Positions 53,035-61,153 of a DNA stretch of 64,000 bases are shown one piece after another; within the stretch, counting starts at the first letter, position 1, and every line of letters begins with the position of its first letter. A model generated the notes under the pieces. That model saw only the letters and a list, made by a program, of their open reading frames with translations, ran no database searches and was not told the origin of the DNA. The stretch lies in the NCBI RefSeq assembly GCF_900100335.1, contig NZ_FNFE01000005.1:310001-374000 (forward strand), given 5' to 3'. This stretch comes from Natronorubrum texcoconense. GTDB lineage: Archaea; Halobacteriota; Halobacteria; Halobacteriales; Natrialbaceae. A program made the translations under genes and the position numbers.

Positions 53035-53844
53035 TTAGGCCTGTTCCGTCCAGTTCGCTTCGATCTCGTCGTACGGCGGCGACGGCGGCCACTCGTCGGC
53101 GACCCAGGCGTGGTCGACGGTCAGCTCGTCCCCGATCAGAAACGTCGCCGGACGAGGTTCCGACACTCCCGTCATCCCGTCGAGGTCGTGGACGACGTCG
53201 TAGCGTTCCGCGACGCCGTTGCCGGGATCGGAGTAGAGCGAGTGCTCGAGGCCCCGGCGTTCGATGAACCGCTGGTGATCGAACGGCTGTGAAATCCCGA
53301 CGCCGACGACCGTCAGCTCGTTGCCCCACTCGCGTTCGCGAATCTCGTCCCACCAGTACACCGACTTTCCGCCCCAGTTCAACGGATAGAACACCAGTAA
53401 CACGCGTCCGTCCCGCGCGACCAGATCGGATAACGCCGTATCCTTCCAGTACTCCTCGGATACGAGCGGACGGGTGAAGTCCGGCGCCTGATCACCTTCA
53501 GTCGGATGCGCTGACGGAGCGAACTCGACCAGATCGAACCCGTCCGAAGCGGTTTTCTCGTCCACGACTCCGTCGCCGTACGTTCGATCGAGGTACTCGA
53601 GGATCCGACCGCTCTCGGGCATCGTCACCCCGCGTTCGTGATCGATCACGACGGGAACCGATCGCGTTCCCGACGCGCGAGCGACGGCGTTTCGGCGACT
53701 GTGTTCACCCGCGACGAATCGGGAGCGATACGGCACGTCGTATCGCTCGAGTCGACGAACGACGAGTTCGCAGTAGGGACAGCCGTGGAGTCGGTACAGC
53801 GTTATCGTCGCGCCGTCACCGTGTGGGTCGATGGCAGTAGACAT
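53035..53844 (-). CDS. glutaredoxin-like/Cys-less peroxiredoxin-like fusion
   Basis: 269 aa. Residues about 10-95 are a glutaredoxin/GST-N-like domain with LHGCPYCELVVRRLERYDVP (CPYC) and SVPVVIDHERGVTMPESGRI (cis-Pro). Residues about 115-265 have a peroxiredoxin/AhpC-like fold (GDQAPDFTRPLVSEEYW), but at the peroxidatic-Cys site the sequence is FYPLNWGGKSVYWWDEI with no Cys, and no Cys occurs anywhere in this half. So the second domain is probably non-peroxidatic, possibly structural or substrate-binding. Similar fused proteins occur in haloarchaea. It is convergent with the GGT-like gene, so a thiol-redox link is plausible. Confidence 0.82.
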   Translation of the reverse strand: MSTAIDPHGDGATITLYRLHGCPYCELVVRRLERYDVPYRSRFVAGEHSRRNAVARASGTRSVPVVIDHERGVTMPESGRILEYLDRTYGDGVVDEKTASDGFDLVEFAPSAHPTEGDQAPDFTRPLVSEEYWKDTALSDLVARDGRVLLVFYPLNWGGKSVYWWDEIREREWGNELTVVGVGISQPFDHQRFIERRGLEHSLYSDPGNGVAERYDVVHDLDGMTGVSEPRPATFLIGDELTVDHAWVADEWPPSPPYDEIEANWTEQA

Positions 53845-54028
53845 GCGAGGCTACGGTTCGTTCGCGTCGGGTCGTCTAAAACACTACTGCTGAAATGGAC
53901 CTGAAAGGGTTGCTTTCGTAGTAGCTGGATTCACCACCCAAGTTCTCAACTCGGCGAACTGATCGCTCGGGCCTCCGAAAGCGGACCCATTAGCTAATGT
54001 GTGTGGGTATAGATACCATAGAACGAGT

Positions 54029-55354
54029 ATGGCAATCGAACAAGTAGACGATGAACCTGAGAGCGCGGCGAAAACGATCCCCCACTGGTACTCGGCGGAC
54101 AACGACGACGTTCCGACGCTGGTCGACGGTGACGGCGTCGAGGTGTTCGACGCCGACGGAAGGGCCTATCTGGACTTTCAGTCGCAGCTGTACTGCGTCA
54201 ACGCGGGCCACAGCAACCAACGGATTATCGATGCGATCGCGGACCAACTGGCCCGAATTCCGTACGTCTCCTCCGGAAAGCACAACGACACCCGAAACGA
54301 ACTCGTCACGCGACTGCTCGAGGTCGCGCCGGAGTCGATGTCTCAGACGCTGTTTTCGATCTCGGGAAGCGAAGCGAACGAAGCGGCGGTGATGCTCGCA
54401 CGGGAGTACGCCGACGCGCCGAAGGTACTCACCAGGTGGCGGTCCTACCACGGGGCGACCTACGGAACGGCCAGTCTGACAGGTGACACTGATACGAGCT
54501 CCTATATCCAATCGCACGCTGCGATGACGGGAAACGCGAAGTTCCTTCCACCGATTCCAGCGGCGTTCGATGCGGAATCGCCCGACGAACTCGCCGAACA
54601 GGCGGCAAACCACCTCGAGTTCGTCATCCGCAACGAAGGCCCCGACTCGATCGCGGCGATCCTCACCGAAATCGTCGCGGGCTCGAGCGGCGGCTTCACC
54701 GCGCCGCCGGGCTACTTCGAGCGCGTCCGCGAACTCTGTGACGAGTACGATATCCTGTTGATCGCGGACGAAGTGATCACCGGCTTCGGTCGAACGGGCG
54801 AGTGGTTCGGTGCCCAGAGCGAAGGCGTTCAACCCGATCTGATGACGTTTGCGAAGGGGGTCACGAGTTCGTACGTTCCGCTGGCTGGCGTGATGATGAA
54901 CGCGGCAATCGCGGACTACGTCGCGGAAGAAGGGTTCGATATCGGCCAGACGTTCGCCGGCCATCCGGTCGGCTGCGCCGCGGGATTGGCCGCGATGGAC
55001 GTCTACGAGGACGAACTGCTCGAGAACGCGCGATCGGTTGCTCCCCACCTCGAATCCCGACTCACCGCACTGGAGGAGCGGTTCGATGTCGTCTCGTCGG
55101 TTCACGGCCGCGGCCTCCTCTGGGGCGTCGAGTTCACCGACCCCGAGACGGGCGAACCGTTCGTGGATCCGCGGGTGAGCGACGCCGACAACCCGGTCAA
55201 ATCGGTCCTCTCCGCGGCCGGCGAGAACGGTGCGATATTCGGCATGGGCCGCCCCGGTATCCAGCTTCTCGTCTCACCGCCGCTCTGTGTGACCGAAACC
55301 GAGATCGACGAGGCGGTCGACATCCTCGAGAACGCGATCGAAACTGCGTTCTAG
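54029..55354 (+). CDS. class III (omega) aminotransferase
   Basis: 441 aa from the ATG at 54029. PLP-fold landmarks: DADGRAYLDFQSQLYCVNAG, SGSEANEAAVMLAREY (phosphate loop), ILLIADEVITGFGRTGEW (Asp that contacts the pyridine N) and TFAKGVTSSYVPLAG (Schiff-base Lys). Substrates of this class are omega-amino acids, amines or gamma-aminobutyrate, with pyruvate or 2-oxoglutarate as acceptor. It fits the island's theme of amine-nitrogen removal. Convergent with the alcohol-dehydrogenase-like gene, 23 bp apart. Confidence 0.9.
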   Translation: MAIEQVDDEPESAAKTIPHWYSADNDDVPTLVDGDGVEVFDADGRAYLDFQSQLYCVNAGHSNQRIIDAIADQLARIPYVSSGKHNDTRNELVTRLLEVAPESMSQTLFSISGSEANEAAVMLAREYADAPKVLTRWRSYHGATYGTASLTGDTDTSSYIQSHAAMTGNAKFLPPIPAAFDAESPDELAEQAANHLEFVIRNEGPDSIAAILTEIVAGSSGGFTAPPGYFERVRELCDEYDILLIADEVITGFGRTGEWFGAQSEGVQPDLMTFAKGVTSSYVPLAGVMMNAAIADYVAEEGFDIGQTFAGHPVGCAAGLAAMDVYEDELLENARSVAPHLESRLTALEERFDVVSSVHGRGLLWGVEFTDPETGEPFVDPRVSDADNPVKSVLSAAGENGAIFGMGRPGIQLLVSPPLCVTETEIDEAVDILENAIETAF

Positions 55355-55377
55355 ACTCCCGAATCGATCGCTTCGAA

Positions 55378-56394
55378 CTACTGCTGGGGACGTACGATGA
55401 GCTTTCCGACCATATCCCGAGATTGCATGTCCTCCATCATCCGCGCTGTTTCCGCCAGCAGGTACTCCCTGGCGACGACCGGGTCCAATCGTCCGGTGTC
55501 GACGAAGCCGACGAGTTTCTCGAGGTCGACCTGCGTTCCGAGCGTGCTTCCGAAGAGGCGTTTGTGACCGAAGTAGAGGTCTCGAGCGTCGAATTCGGGA
55601 AACTGGCCAGCCGTCCGTCCACAGACGACCATCGCCCCGTTCGTTCGCAACACCTGGAGTCCGATGCGAGTGAACGGTCCGCCGAGGTGGTTGATCGTCA
55701 CGTCGACGTCGCCGATATCGGCGACCGCCGTGCGCATCTCGTCGGGATCGCCGGTGTGAATCGCGTGATCGAGGCCGAGGGACTCGACCGTTCGAAGCTT
55801 CGATTCGTCGGTCGACGTTCCGATCGTTTCGGCACCCAGAATCGTCGCGAGTTGAATCGCCGCCACGCCGACGCCGCCGGCCGCACCCGGAACGAAGACG
55901 AGATCTCCGGCCGTGGTTCCGGCGCGCTCGAGCATCCTGAACGCGGTCACGTATGCGATCGGAAGCGCTGCAGCATCGACGATGTCGACGGTCTCGGGGA
56001 GTCCGACGAGCCGGTTCGCGTCGACGACCGCCCGTTCGGCGAACGCGCCGTCGTAGCTGCTGTAGTTCTCGCACATGTTCTCGGGACCCTCGCGACAGAA
56101 CCGGCAGGTCCCGCAGGTCTCGAGCGGACAGAGGACGACGCGGTCTCCCTCGGAAACGGCCGAAACGTCGGCGGCCGTCTCCTCGACGATACCCGCCAGG
56201 TCGCCGCCGGGAACGAACGGGAGGTCCTCGGCGGTGAGCCGGTCGTCGTCCTCGAGTTTCCAGAGGTCGCGGTGGTTGAGTGCGGCGGCTTCGACGCGAA
56301 CGATCGCTTCGCCGGGACCCGGACTCGGCGCTGGCCGGTCCTGGATTTCGACCTCGGGGGGCGTCTCGTGACTGGTGAGTGCGGCGACGCGCAT
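55378..56394 (-). CDS. zinc-dependent-type alcohol dehydrogenase lacking catalytic zinc ligands
   Basis: 338 aa from the ATG at 56394 (56517 is in frame but unconserved). MDR fold: AAALNHRDLWKLEDDD and VPGGDLAGIVEE replace the usual Cys and GHE ligands, so catalytic zinc is probably absent. The structural-zinc lobe CPLETCGTCRFCREGPENMC is complete. The nucleotide site is VFVPGAAGGVGVAAIQLATI. This combination resembles quinone-oxidoreductase-like members, which reduce enones or quinones with NAD(P)H. It is divergent from RidA (135 bp apart). Confidence 0.87.
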   Translation of the reverse strand: MRVAALTSHETPPEVEIQDRPAPSPGPGEAIVRVEAAALNHRDLWKLEDDDRLTAEDLPFVPGGDLAGIVEETAADVSAVSEGDRVVLCPLETCGTCRFCREGPENMCENYSSYDGAFAERAVVDANRLVGLPETVDIVDAAALPIAYVTAFRMLERAGTTAGDLVFVPGAAGGVGVAAIQLATILGAETIGTSTDESKLRTVESLGLDHAIHTGDPDEMRTAVADIGDVDVTINHLGGPFTRIGLQVLRTNGAMVVCGRTAGQFPEFDARDLYFGHKRLFGSTLGTQVDLEKLVGFVDTGRLDPVVAREYLLAETARMMEDMQSRDMVGKLIVRPQQ

Positions 56395-56529
56395 AGTGTG
56401 GGTAGAGAACACACCGCTGACCGTCTTAACTTCCTGTGTTCGCCCCTGTCGACCACGGCGTCGTAGCCGTCTCGAATCGGTGGAATCACGATCAGTATTA
56501 TCTGCTCGTTCGACCAACTGGGCGGTGGT

Positions 56530-56982
56530 ATGCGAAAGACTATCATCGACCCGACTGCAGGAAACGAGCTAGTGGCGGACTCGGACGTCGTCAGCGAAAC
56601 CGCGTACTCGAGGGGCGTTGTCGTCGACTTCGACGGGTACAAGCGCGTGTTCTTGTCGGGCGTCACGCCCGTCGAGACGGCGACGGATTCCATCGGAGCC
56701 CAGACCAGAGAGGTCCTCGAGACGATCCGGGCGTTGCTCGAGCAACAGGGCGGCGAGATGAACGACGTCGTTCGGATCCGGACGTACGTCCAGGACGTGA
56801 TGGACGACGAGTTCGAAACGATTCACGAGGTCCGAGGGGAATTTTTCGACCGCGAGCACCTCCCGGCGAGCGCGCTGCTCGAGATCGGATCGATCGTCCG
56901 GGGCAACATCGAGATCGAAATCGAAGCCGTGGTGCCGGACTCGGAGTGGGAAGTCGAGCACGTGTCGGCTCCGTCGTCCTGA
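56530..56982 (+). CDS. RidA/YjgF-family imine/enamine deaminase
   Basis: 150 aa. VFLSGVTPVETATDSIGAQT then VLETIRALLEQQGGEMNDVV, and the RIRTYVQDV plus LPASALLEIGSIVRGN segments form the trimeric chorismate-mutase-like fold with the substrate-binding Arg position present (RIRTYV). RidA proteins hydrolyse reactive 2-aminoacrylate and other imines released by PLP enzymes and amine oxidases. Its place among aminotransferase and flavoprotein oxidase genes fits that clean-up role. ATG at 56530. Confidence 0.9.
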   Translation: MRKTIIDPTAGNELVADSDVVSETAYSRGVVVDFDGYKRVFLSGVTPVETATDSIGAQTREVLETIRALLEQQGGEMNDVVRIRTYVQDVMDDEFETIHEVRGEFFDREHLPASALLEIGSIVRGNIEIEIEAVVPDSEWEVEHVSAPSS

Positions 56983-57087
56983 ACCCGACTCTCGACGCTG
57001 CCCATAACGGGCGTCCAACCCACGTTTCGACGCCGTAACGGTTGCCAGGCGGTATACGCTTAACCCGTTGGCGTTCGAGGCGCTATC

Positions 57088-58039
57088 ATGCAGAAGATCG
57101 TCGTTCTCCACACGACAGCACACGGTATCCCGTCCAGTGAGTGCGCCGACAGGCTCCGCAATCGCTGCTCCGACATCGAGGTTCGACGCGCGTCCTCGAG
57201 ACGCGAGGAACTCGAACTCGTACGCGACGCGACGGTCGTCGTCGGTCGTGACCTTCGTCCGGAGTTGTTCGAAGCGGCAGAGAACCTTCGGCTGTTCGCG
57301 TGTTCGTCGGCCGGCGTCGGCCACCTCGACCTCGAGGCGTTCCGAGAGCGAGATATCGCCGTTACGAACGCGTCCGGGGTTCACGGGCCGAATATCGCGG
57401 AGCACGTGATCGGCTGGATGTTGTTGATCACGCGGCGTCTCGACGAAGGACTCCGTCGGCAGGCCCGCCGCGAGTGGCGCCACTTCCAGGCGATGGGTGA
57501 CCTCTCTGGTTCGCGCGTCTGCGTGGTCGGACTCGGGGCGATCGGTCAGGCAATCGTCGAGCGTCTCGAGGGCTTCGGCGTCGAGACCGTCGGCGTTCGG
57601 TACACGCCGGAGAAAGGCGGCCCGACGGACGATGTCTACGGCTTCGGAGATCGAACGGGCGCTGGTCGGCATCGACTACCTCGTTCTCGCGTGTCCGCTG
57701 AGCGAGACCACCAGAGGACTCATCGGAGCGGACGAACTGGCGACGTTGCCGTCCGATGCGGTGTTGATCAACGTCGGCCGCGGACCGCTCGTGGACACCG
57801 ACGAACTGGTGGCCGCGCTCCGCGGTGAGGACCTCTATGCTGCCGCCCTGGACGTAACCGACCCCGAACCGCTTCCCGAGGAGCACCCGCTGTGGACGCT
57901 CGGGAACGTTTACATCACGCCGCACAACTCCGGCTACACGCCGGAGTACTGGATTCGGATCGCAGACATCCTCGCCCGGAATATCGAACGCGTCAACGAC
58001 GGCGGATCGTACGACGACCTCGAGAATCAGGTCGCCTAA
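57088..58039 (+). pseudogene. D-2-hydroxyacid dehydrogenase, frameshifted
   Basis: The first frame (57088 to about 57650) gives the substrate domain and NAD-binding start: VCVVGLGAIGQAIVERLEGF and VRYTPEKGGPTDDVYGF. The next part of the same protein is in the +1 frame from about 57645 (ASEIERALVGIDYLVLACPL through NVGRGPLVDTDELVAALRG and ITPHNSGYTPEYWIRIADIL, with the catalytic His) to 58039. Each half is well conserved, so the lesion near 57635-57663 is recent or a sequencing error. As read, no full dehydrogenase is made. The enzyme would reduce 2-oxo acids, a fitting end-step after deamination. Confidence 0.8.
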
Positions 58040-58145
58040 AATCGATCTCGGCCCGACGTCGTAACCGATTCATCGACTCGAGAGCGGTACGGACGTCTCG
58101 ATCGTGCCGTCTCGTCCTCACGCGAGTTTCTTATTCACAGAAATG

Positions 58146-58180
58146 CAAGAGGAAGCCCACGACTTCAGTCGTGGGTCACT
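58146..58180 (+). repeat. orphan IS200/IS605-type right-end hairpin
   Basis: CCCACGACTTCAGTCGTGGG at 58156-58175, a 9-bp stem with 2-nt loop, preceded by GAGGAAG. This GAAGCCCACGACTTCAGTCG-type end is common for TnpB-bearing elements. No tnpB is attached. The convergent flavoprotein gene ends inside the loop. Confidence 0.55.
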
Positions 58181-59322
58181 GACGACTCCTGTAGCCGACT
58201 CCCGAACCGGTGGACGCCGATCGGATTGTCGGTGTTGCCGTCGGTCGCGAAATCCGCCAGCACCTCGCCGACGACGCTGGCGAATTTGAACCCGTGGCCG
58301 GTGAATCCCGCTGCGATCGAGACGTGGGGGTACTCCGGGTGCGTATCGAGGTAGAAGTGGCCGTCGAGCGAGCGAGTCACGATGCAGGTCGCGAGGCGCA
58401 GCGTCGGCCCCGAGGCGGCGGGGAAGTGATTTTCGGGGAGGCGTCTGAGTCGGTTTTCGTCTTCGAGCGTCGGCTCGTCGTTCCAGTCGTCCGGATCAAT
58501 GGCGTCGGGTTCGGAGGGCGTGTAGCCGAACTTGAACCCGGGCCGGTCGGCCACCGGAAAGCCGTAGAACTCCCCTTCGGGAACGTCGACGTTGAATACC
58601 GGGAACGTTTCCGGCGTAAACTTCGCCGGCTCCCTCGGCTGGAGCCAGAGCATCACCCGTCGCTGCGGTGAGAGCGCGTCCTCGAGCAGCGGCGTGCGTT
58701 TCCCCGCCCACGCGCCGGCGGTGACGACGAGGTGGTCCGCCTCGTACGTCCCGCGGTCCGTCCGGACCTCGACGCCGCGTTCTCGAGGCGTCCACTCGAG
58801 CACCCGTTCGCGGGCGTGGACGGTTCCGCCGTGCTCGTGAGCGAGGTTCACGTGCGTCGAGATGGCCCGCTCACAGGCGAGAAAGCCGCCGTTCGGTTGG
58901 TAGACGCATCGGTAGTCGTCGGGAAGCTCGTAGCCCGGAAATCGCTTTCGAAGCACCTCACCGGACAGTATCTCGTGCGGCACGTCGTTCGCCGCGCAGG
59001 ATTCGACCGCGGCCGAAACGTGCGCTGCGTCGGCGGGGCCGGCGCGGACCGACCCCGTTTCGGTGAGGAGACGCTCGCCCGATTCGGCCTCGAGGTCGCG
59101 CCAGAGCGTCCGTGCTCTCTCGGCGAGCGGAACGTACGACGGATGTTCGGGCTGTGTCAGTCGGAAGATTCGGGTATCTCCGTGGGAGGATCCCCGTCCG
59201 TGGGGAACGTCGTACTGCTCGATCCCCAACACATCGACGCCCCGCTTGGCCAGGTGGTAGACGGCCGAACTTCCCATTCCACCGACGCCGAGGACGATTA
59301 CGTCGTACGAATCTCGAGTCAT
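58165..59322 (-). CDS. monomeric sarcosine oxidase/N-methyltryptophan-oxidase-like flavoprotein
   Basis: 385 aa. DVIVLGVGGMGSSAVYHLAK is the FAD motif and GRGSSHGDTRIFRLTQPEHP the family loop. A Cys in the ATCIVTRSLDGHFYLDTHPE segment is at the position used for covalent FAD attachment in MSOX/SolA, and TGHGFKFASVVGEVLADF is the C-terminal FAD contact. It should demethylate N-methyl amino acids, giving formaldehyde and H2O2. The last residues VTHD and the stop lie inside the orphan IS hairpin at 58156-58175, so the natural C-terminus was probably replaced by a mobile-element end without loss of the fold. Confidence 0.9.
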   Translation of the reverse strand: MTRDSYDVIVLGVGGMGSSAVYHLAKRGVDVLGIEQYDVPHGRGSSHGDTRIFRLTQPEHPSYVPLAERARTLWRDLEAESGERLLTETGSVRAGPADAAHVSAAVESCAANDVPHEILSGEVLRKRFPGYELPDDYRCVYQPNGGFLACERAISTHVNLAHEHGGTVHARERVLEWTPRERGVEVRTDRGTYEADHLVVTAGAWAGKRTPLLEDALSPQRRVMLWLQPREPAKFTPETFPVFNVDVPEGEFYGFPVADRPGFKFGYTPSEPDAIDPDDWNDEPTLEDENRLRRLPENHFPAASGPTLRLATCIVTRSLDGHFYLDTHPEYPHVSIAAGFTGHGFKFASVVGEVLADFATDGNTDNPIGVHRFGSRLQESSVTHD

Positions 59323-59565
59323 CGATACGACCGTTGGTGTGTGGTAGCAAAGCCTTTGATCTTCCGTCGCCGAAATCGGCCCTGGGCGTCCGCCGTCTTT
59401 GATTGCGTCTCGAATCGTCGCGTGTAGACACTGAGACCAGGAAAAACGGCGGGATGAGTGAGTGACAACTGAGACGATCAGTCCTCGCGATGCCTGCGGT
59501 GGACATCGATCGGCTATCTCGTTGCGGCGGTAATGCGCGTGAGTCAGGGGGAACCACGGTCCGAC

Positions 59566-60150
59566 TCAGTCGTCGAGTTTCTCGAGGAGACGTCGCTTCA
59601 CCCCCGGCCACTCCGTATCGAGAACGCTGAAGTAGACCGAATCGCGCAGCCCCTGATGGGTGTGTCTGTGCTGTCGATGGATTCCTTCCTGGGTCGCTCC
59701 GAGTCGTTCGATCGCCGCTCGCGACCGTCGATTTCTCGAGTCGGTTTTGAATTCGACGCGCACGCAGTCCCATTCTTCGAAGGCGTGCTCCAGCATCAGG
59801 TACTTCGCTTCGGTGTTGGCCGCCGTGCGCCAGTAGTCGGGTGTGAGCCACGTCCACCCGATTTCGACGCTGCGATGGGCGGGCTGGATGGCGCCGAATC
59901 TGGTGGAACCGATCGCCTCGCCGGTTTCCCGGCTGACGGTTGCAAACGGAAGCGCCCGTCCCCTCGCTCCGTCTTCGACGGCGGCCGTGACCCAGTCGCG
60001 CATCGCCTCCGGACCGGAAATATCCTCTCCGAACCAACGGAAAATGATCGACTGGGAGCCGTTCGCTTGAAGATCGGCGAGGTGGTCGTCGACGGATAAC
60101 GGCTCTAATCGAATCGTCTCCGCCTCGAGGGTAACCGGGTCGATGTCCAT
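59566..60150 (-). CDS. GNAT-family N-acetyltransferase
   Basis: 194 aa from the ATG at 60150; the extended frame to 60246 lacks family similarity. Acetyl-CoA-binding fold: ETIRLEPLSVDDHLADLQ start, GEAIGSTRFGAIQPAHRSVE, IGWTWLTPDYWRTAANTEAK and RVEFKTDSRNRRSRAAIERL, as in RimJ/RimL-like enzymes that acetylate protein N-termini or small amines. The substrate cannot be predicted. It stands alone, upstream of the divergent DUF4129 operon by 175 bp. Confidence 0.88.
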   Translation of the reverse strand: MDIDPVTLEAETIRLEPLSVDDHLADLQANGSQSIIFRWFGEDISGPEAMRDWVTAAVEDGARGRALPFATVSRETGEAIGSTRFGAIQPAHRSVEIGWTWLTPDYWRTAANTEAKYLMLEHAFEEWDCVRVEFKTDSRNRRSRAAIERLGATQEGIHRQHRHTHQGLRDSVYFSVLDTEWPGVKRRLLEKLDD

Positions 60151-60291
60151 GCCTCCCCTCTCGCGAGCGACTTCATCAAATTTGCTGCGCTGAGACGATA
60201 CCGAACCGGTGTTCGGTCCGACGAGCCTGCACTCGCTATCGGTCACCCTCCGAAACTCTCACTGACAGTTTTCGGTTGCAGAAGTAACAAT

Positions 60292-60299
60292 CCATATTT
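60292..60299 (+). promoter_or_regulatory. TATA-like box for the DUF4129 operon
   Basis: CATATTTG, about 30 bp upstream of the ATG at 60326. Confidence 0.4.
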
Positions 60300-60325
60300 G
60301 TCTCTATTACTTCGGTACACGTGCA

Positions 60326-61153
60326 ATGAACACGAGGGCCGGGTGGGTTCTCTGCCTCGGAATTATCGGGATTCTAGCGGTGTCAGTCGGTGCCCCGGCC
60401 CTTCCAACGGCTGTCTCGTTCGCCGAAGCAGAGTCGACCGAGCCGCCTGAACTCGACGAGGAGCAGGCAGAACTCGTAGAAGAGCAACTCGGTGAAGAAC
60501 CCGGAGGGGAGGATGACGGATCGTTTCCGGCGGAGTGGTTCGTCCTCGGTGCAGGACTCATCGGCCTCGCAGTACTCGGGCGTGTTGCCGTCTCCAATCC
60601 GCAGTACGCTGCAGTGACACTCGGCATCGGAATCGTCGTCGTCGCGTTACTCGGCCTCCTGTTCGTTCGCGGATGGAGTGGCAGCTCCGATGCGGTCGGT
60701 AGATCCGTCTCCGAGTCCTTCCCGCTTCTCGTGGCCGGTGTTCTGGCGACTCTCCTAATCGTTCGTGTTACCATCGGTCTGGTTCTCAGTGACGACGCGC
60801 CAGCAACTGTCGAATCCACTGCTGATCAGGTCGAGAGCCGAGCGCTGACGACCGACCCACACACGCCGTCGCGATCGTCGGAGTTCGTCGATTCGAGTGT
60901 TCCGGTGGATAACGACGTCTATCGCGTGTGGCAGACGCTCACCGAGGCGGTCGACAAGCGGTCCGACGAAACCGCGACACCGGGCGACGTACGGACGGTA
61001 GCGCTCGAGCGCGGATTCGATCCCGGCACCGTCGAGGAACTCACGCGACTGTTCGAAGATCACCGCTACGGAGGCAGAGAGCCGACGGCCGATCGAGAGC
61101 GTCGCGCACGAGAACTCCTGGATCGACTACGGATCGAGGGAGAGCGCCGATGA
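60326..61153 (+). CDS. DUF4129-domain membrane protein
   Basis: 275 aa. N-terminal signal/anchor (WVLCLGIIGILAVSVGAPAL), then an acidic linker, further membrane helices around 70-155 (VLGAGLIGLAVLGRVAV, LLVAGVLATLLIVRVTIGLV), and a C-terminal cytoplasmic DUF4129 domain with VYRVWQTLTEAVDKRSDETA and FEDHRYGGREPT. This is the first gene of a tight operon with the DUF58 and DUF7519-type genes; its stop overlaps the next start as ATGA. In many archaea and bacteria such sets go with a MoxR ATPase and are thought to chaperone or modify cell-surface or metal enzymes; no moxR is in the window. Confidence 0.85.
   Translation: MNTRAGWVLCLGIIGILAVSVGAPALPTAVSFAEAESTEPPELDEEQAELVEEQLGEEPGGEDDGSFPAEWFVLGAGLIGLAVLGRVAVSNPQYAAVTLGIGIVVVALLGLLFVRGWSGSSDAVGRSVSESFPLLVAGVLATLLIVRVTIGLVLSDDAPATVESTADQVESRALTTDPHTPSRSSEFVDSSVPVDNDVYRVWQTLTEAVDKRSDETATPGDVRTVALERGFDPGTVEELTRLFEDHRYGGREPTADRERRARELLDRLRIEGERR

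Noticed and set aside
54802-56466. 554-codon + strand frame crossing the aminotransferase and dehydrogenase genes
   Set aside because: It spans the ends of two convergent, conserved genes in another frame.
60928-61149. N-terminal extension of the DUF58 gene
   Set aside because: It would lie in another frame inside the DUF4129 domain; the ATG at 61150 with ATGA overlap is the natural start.
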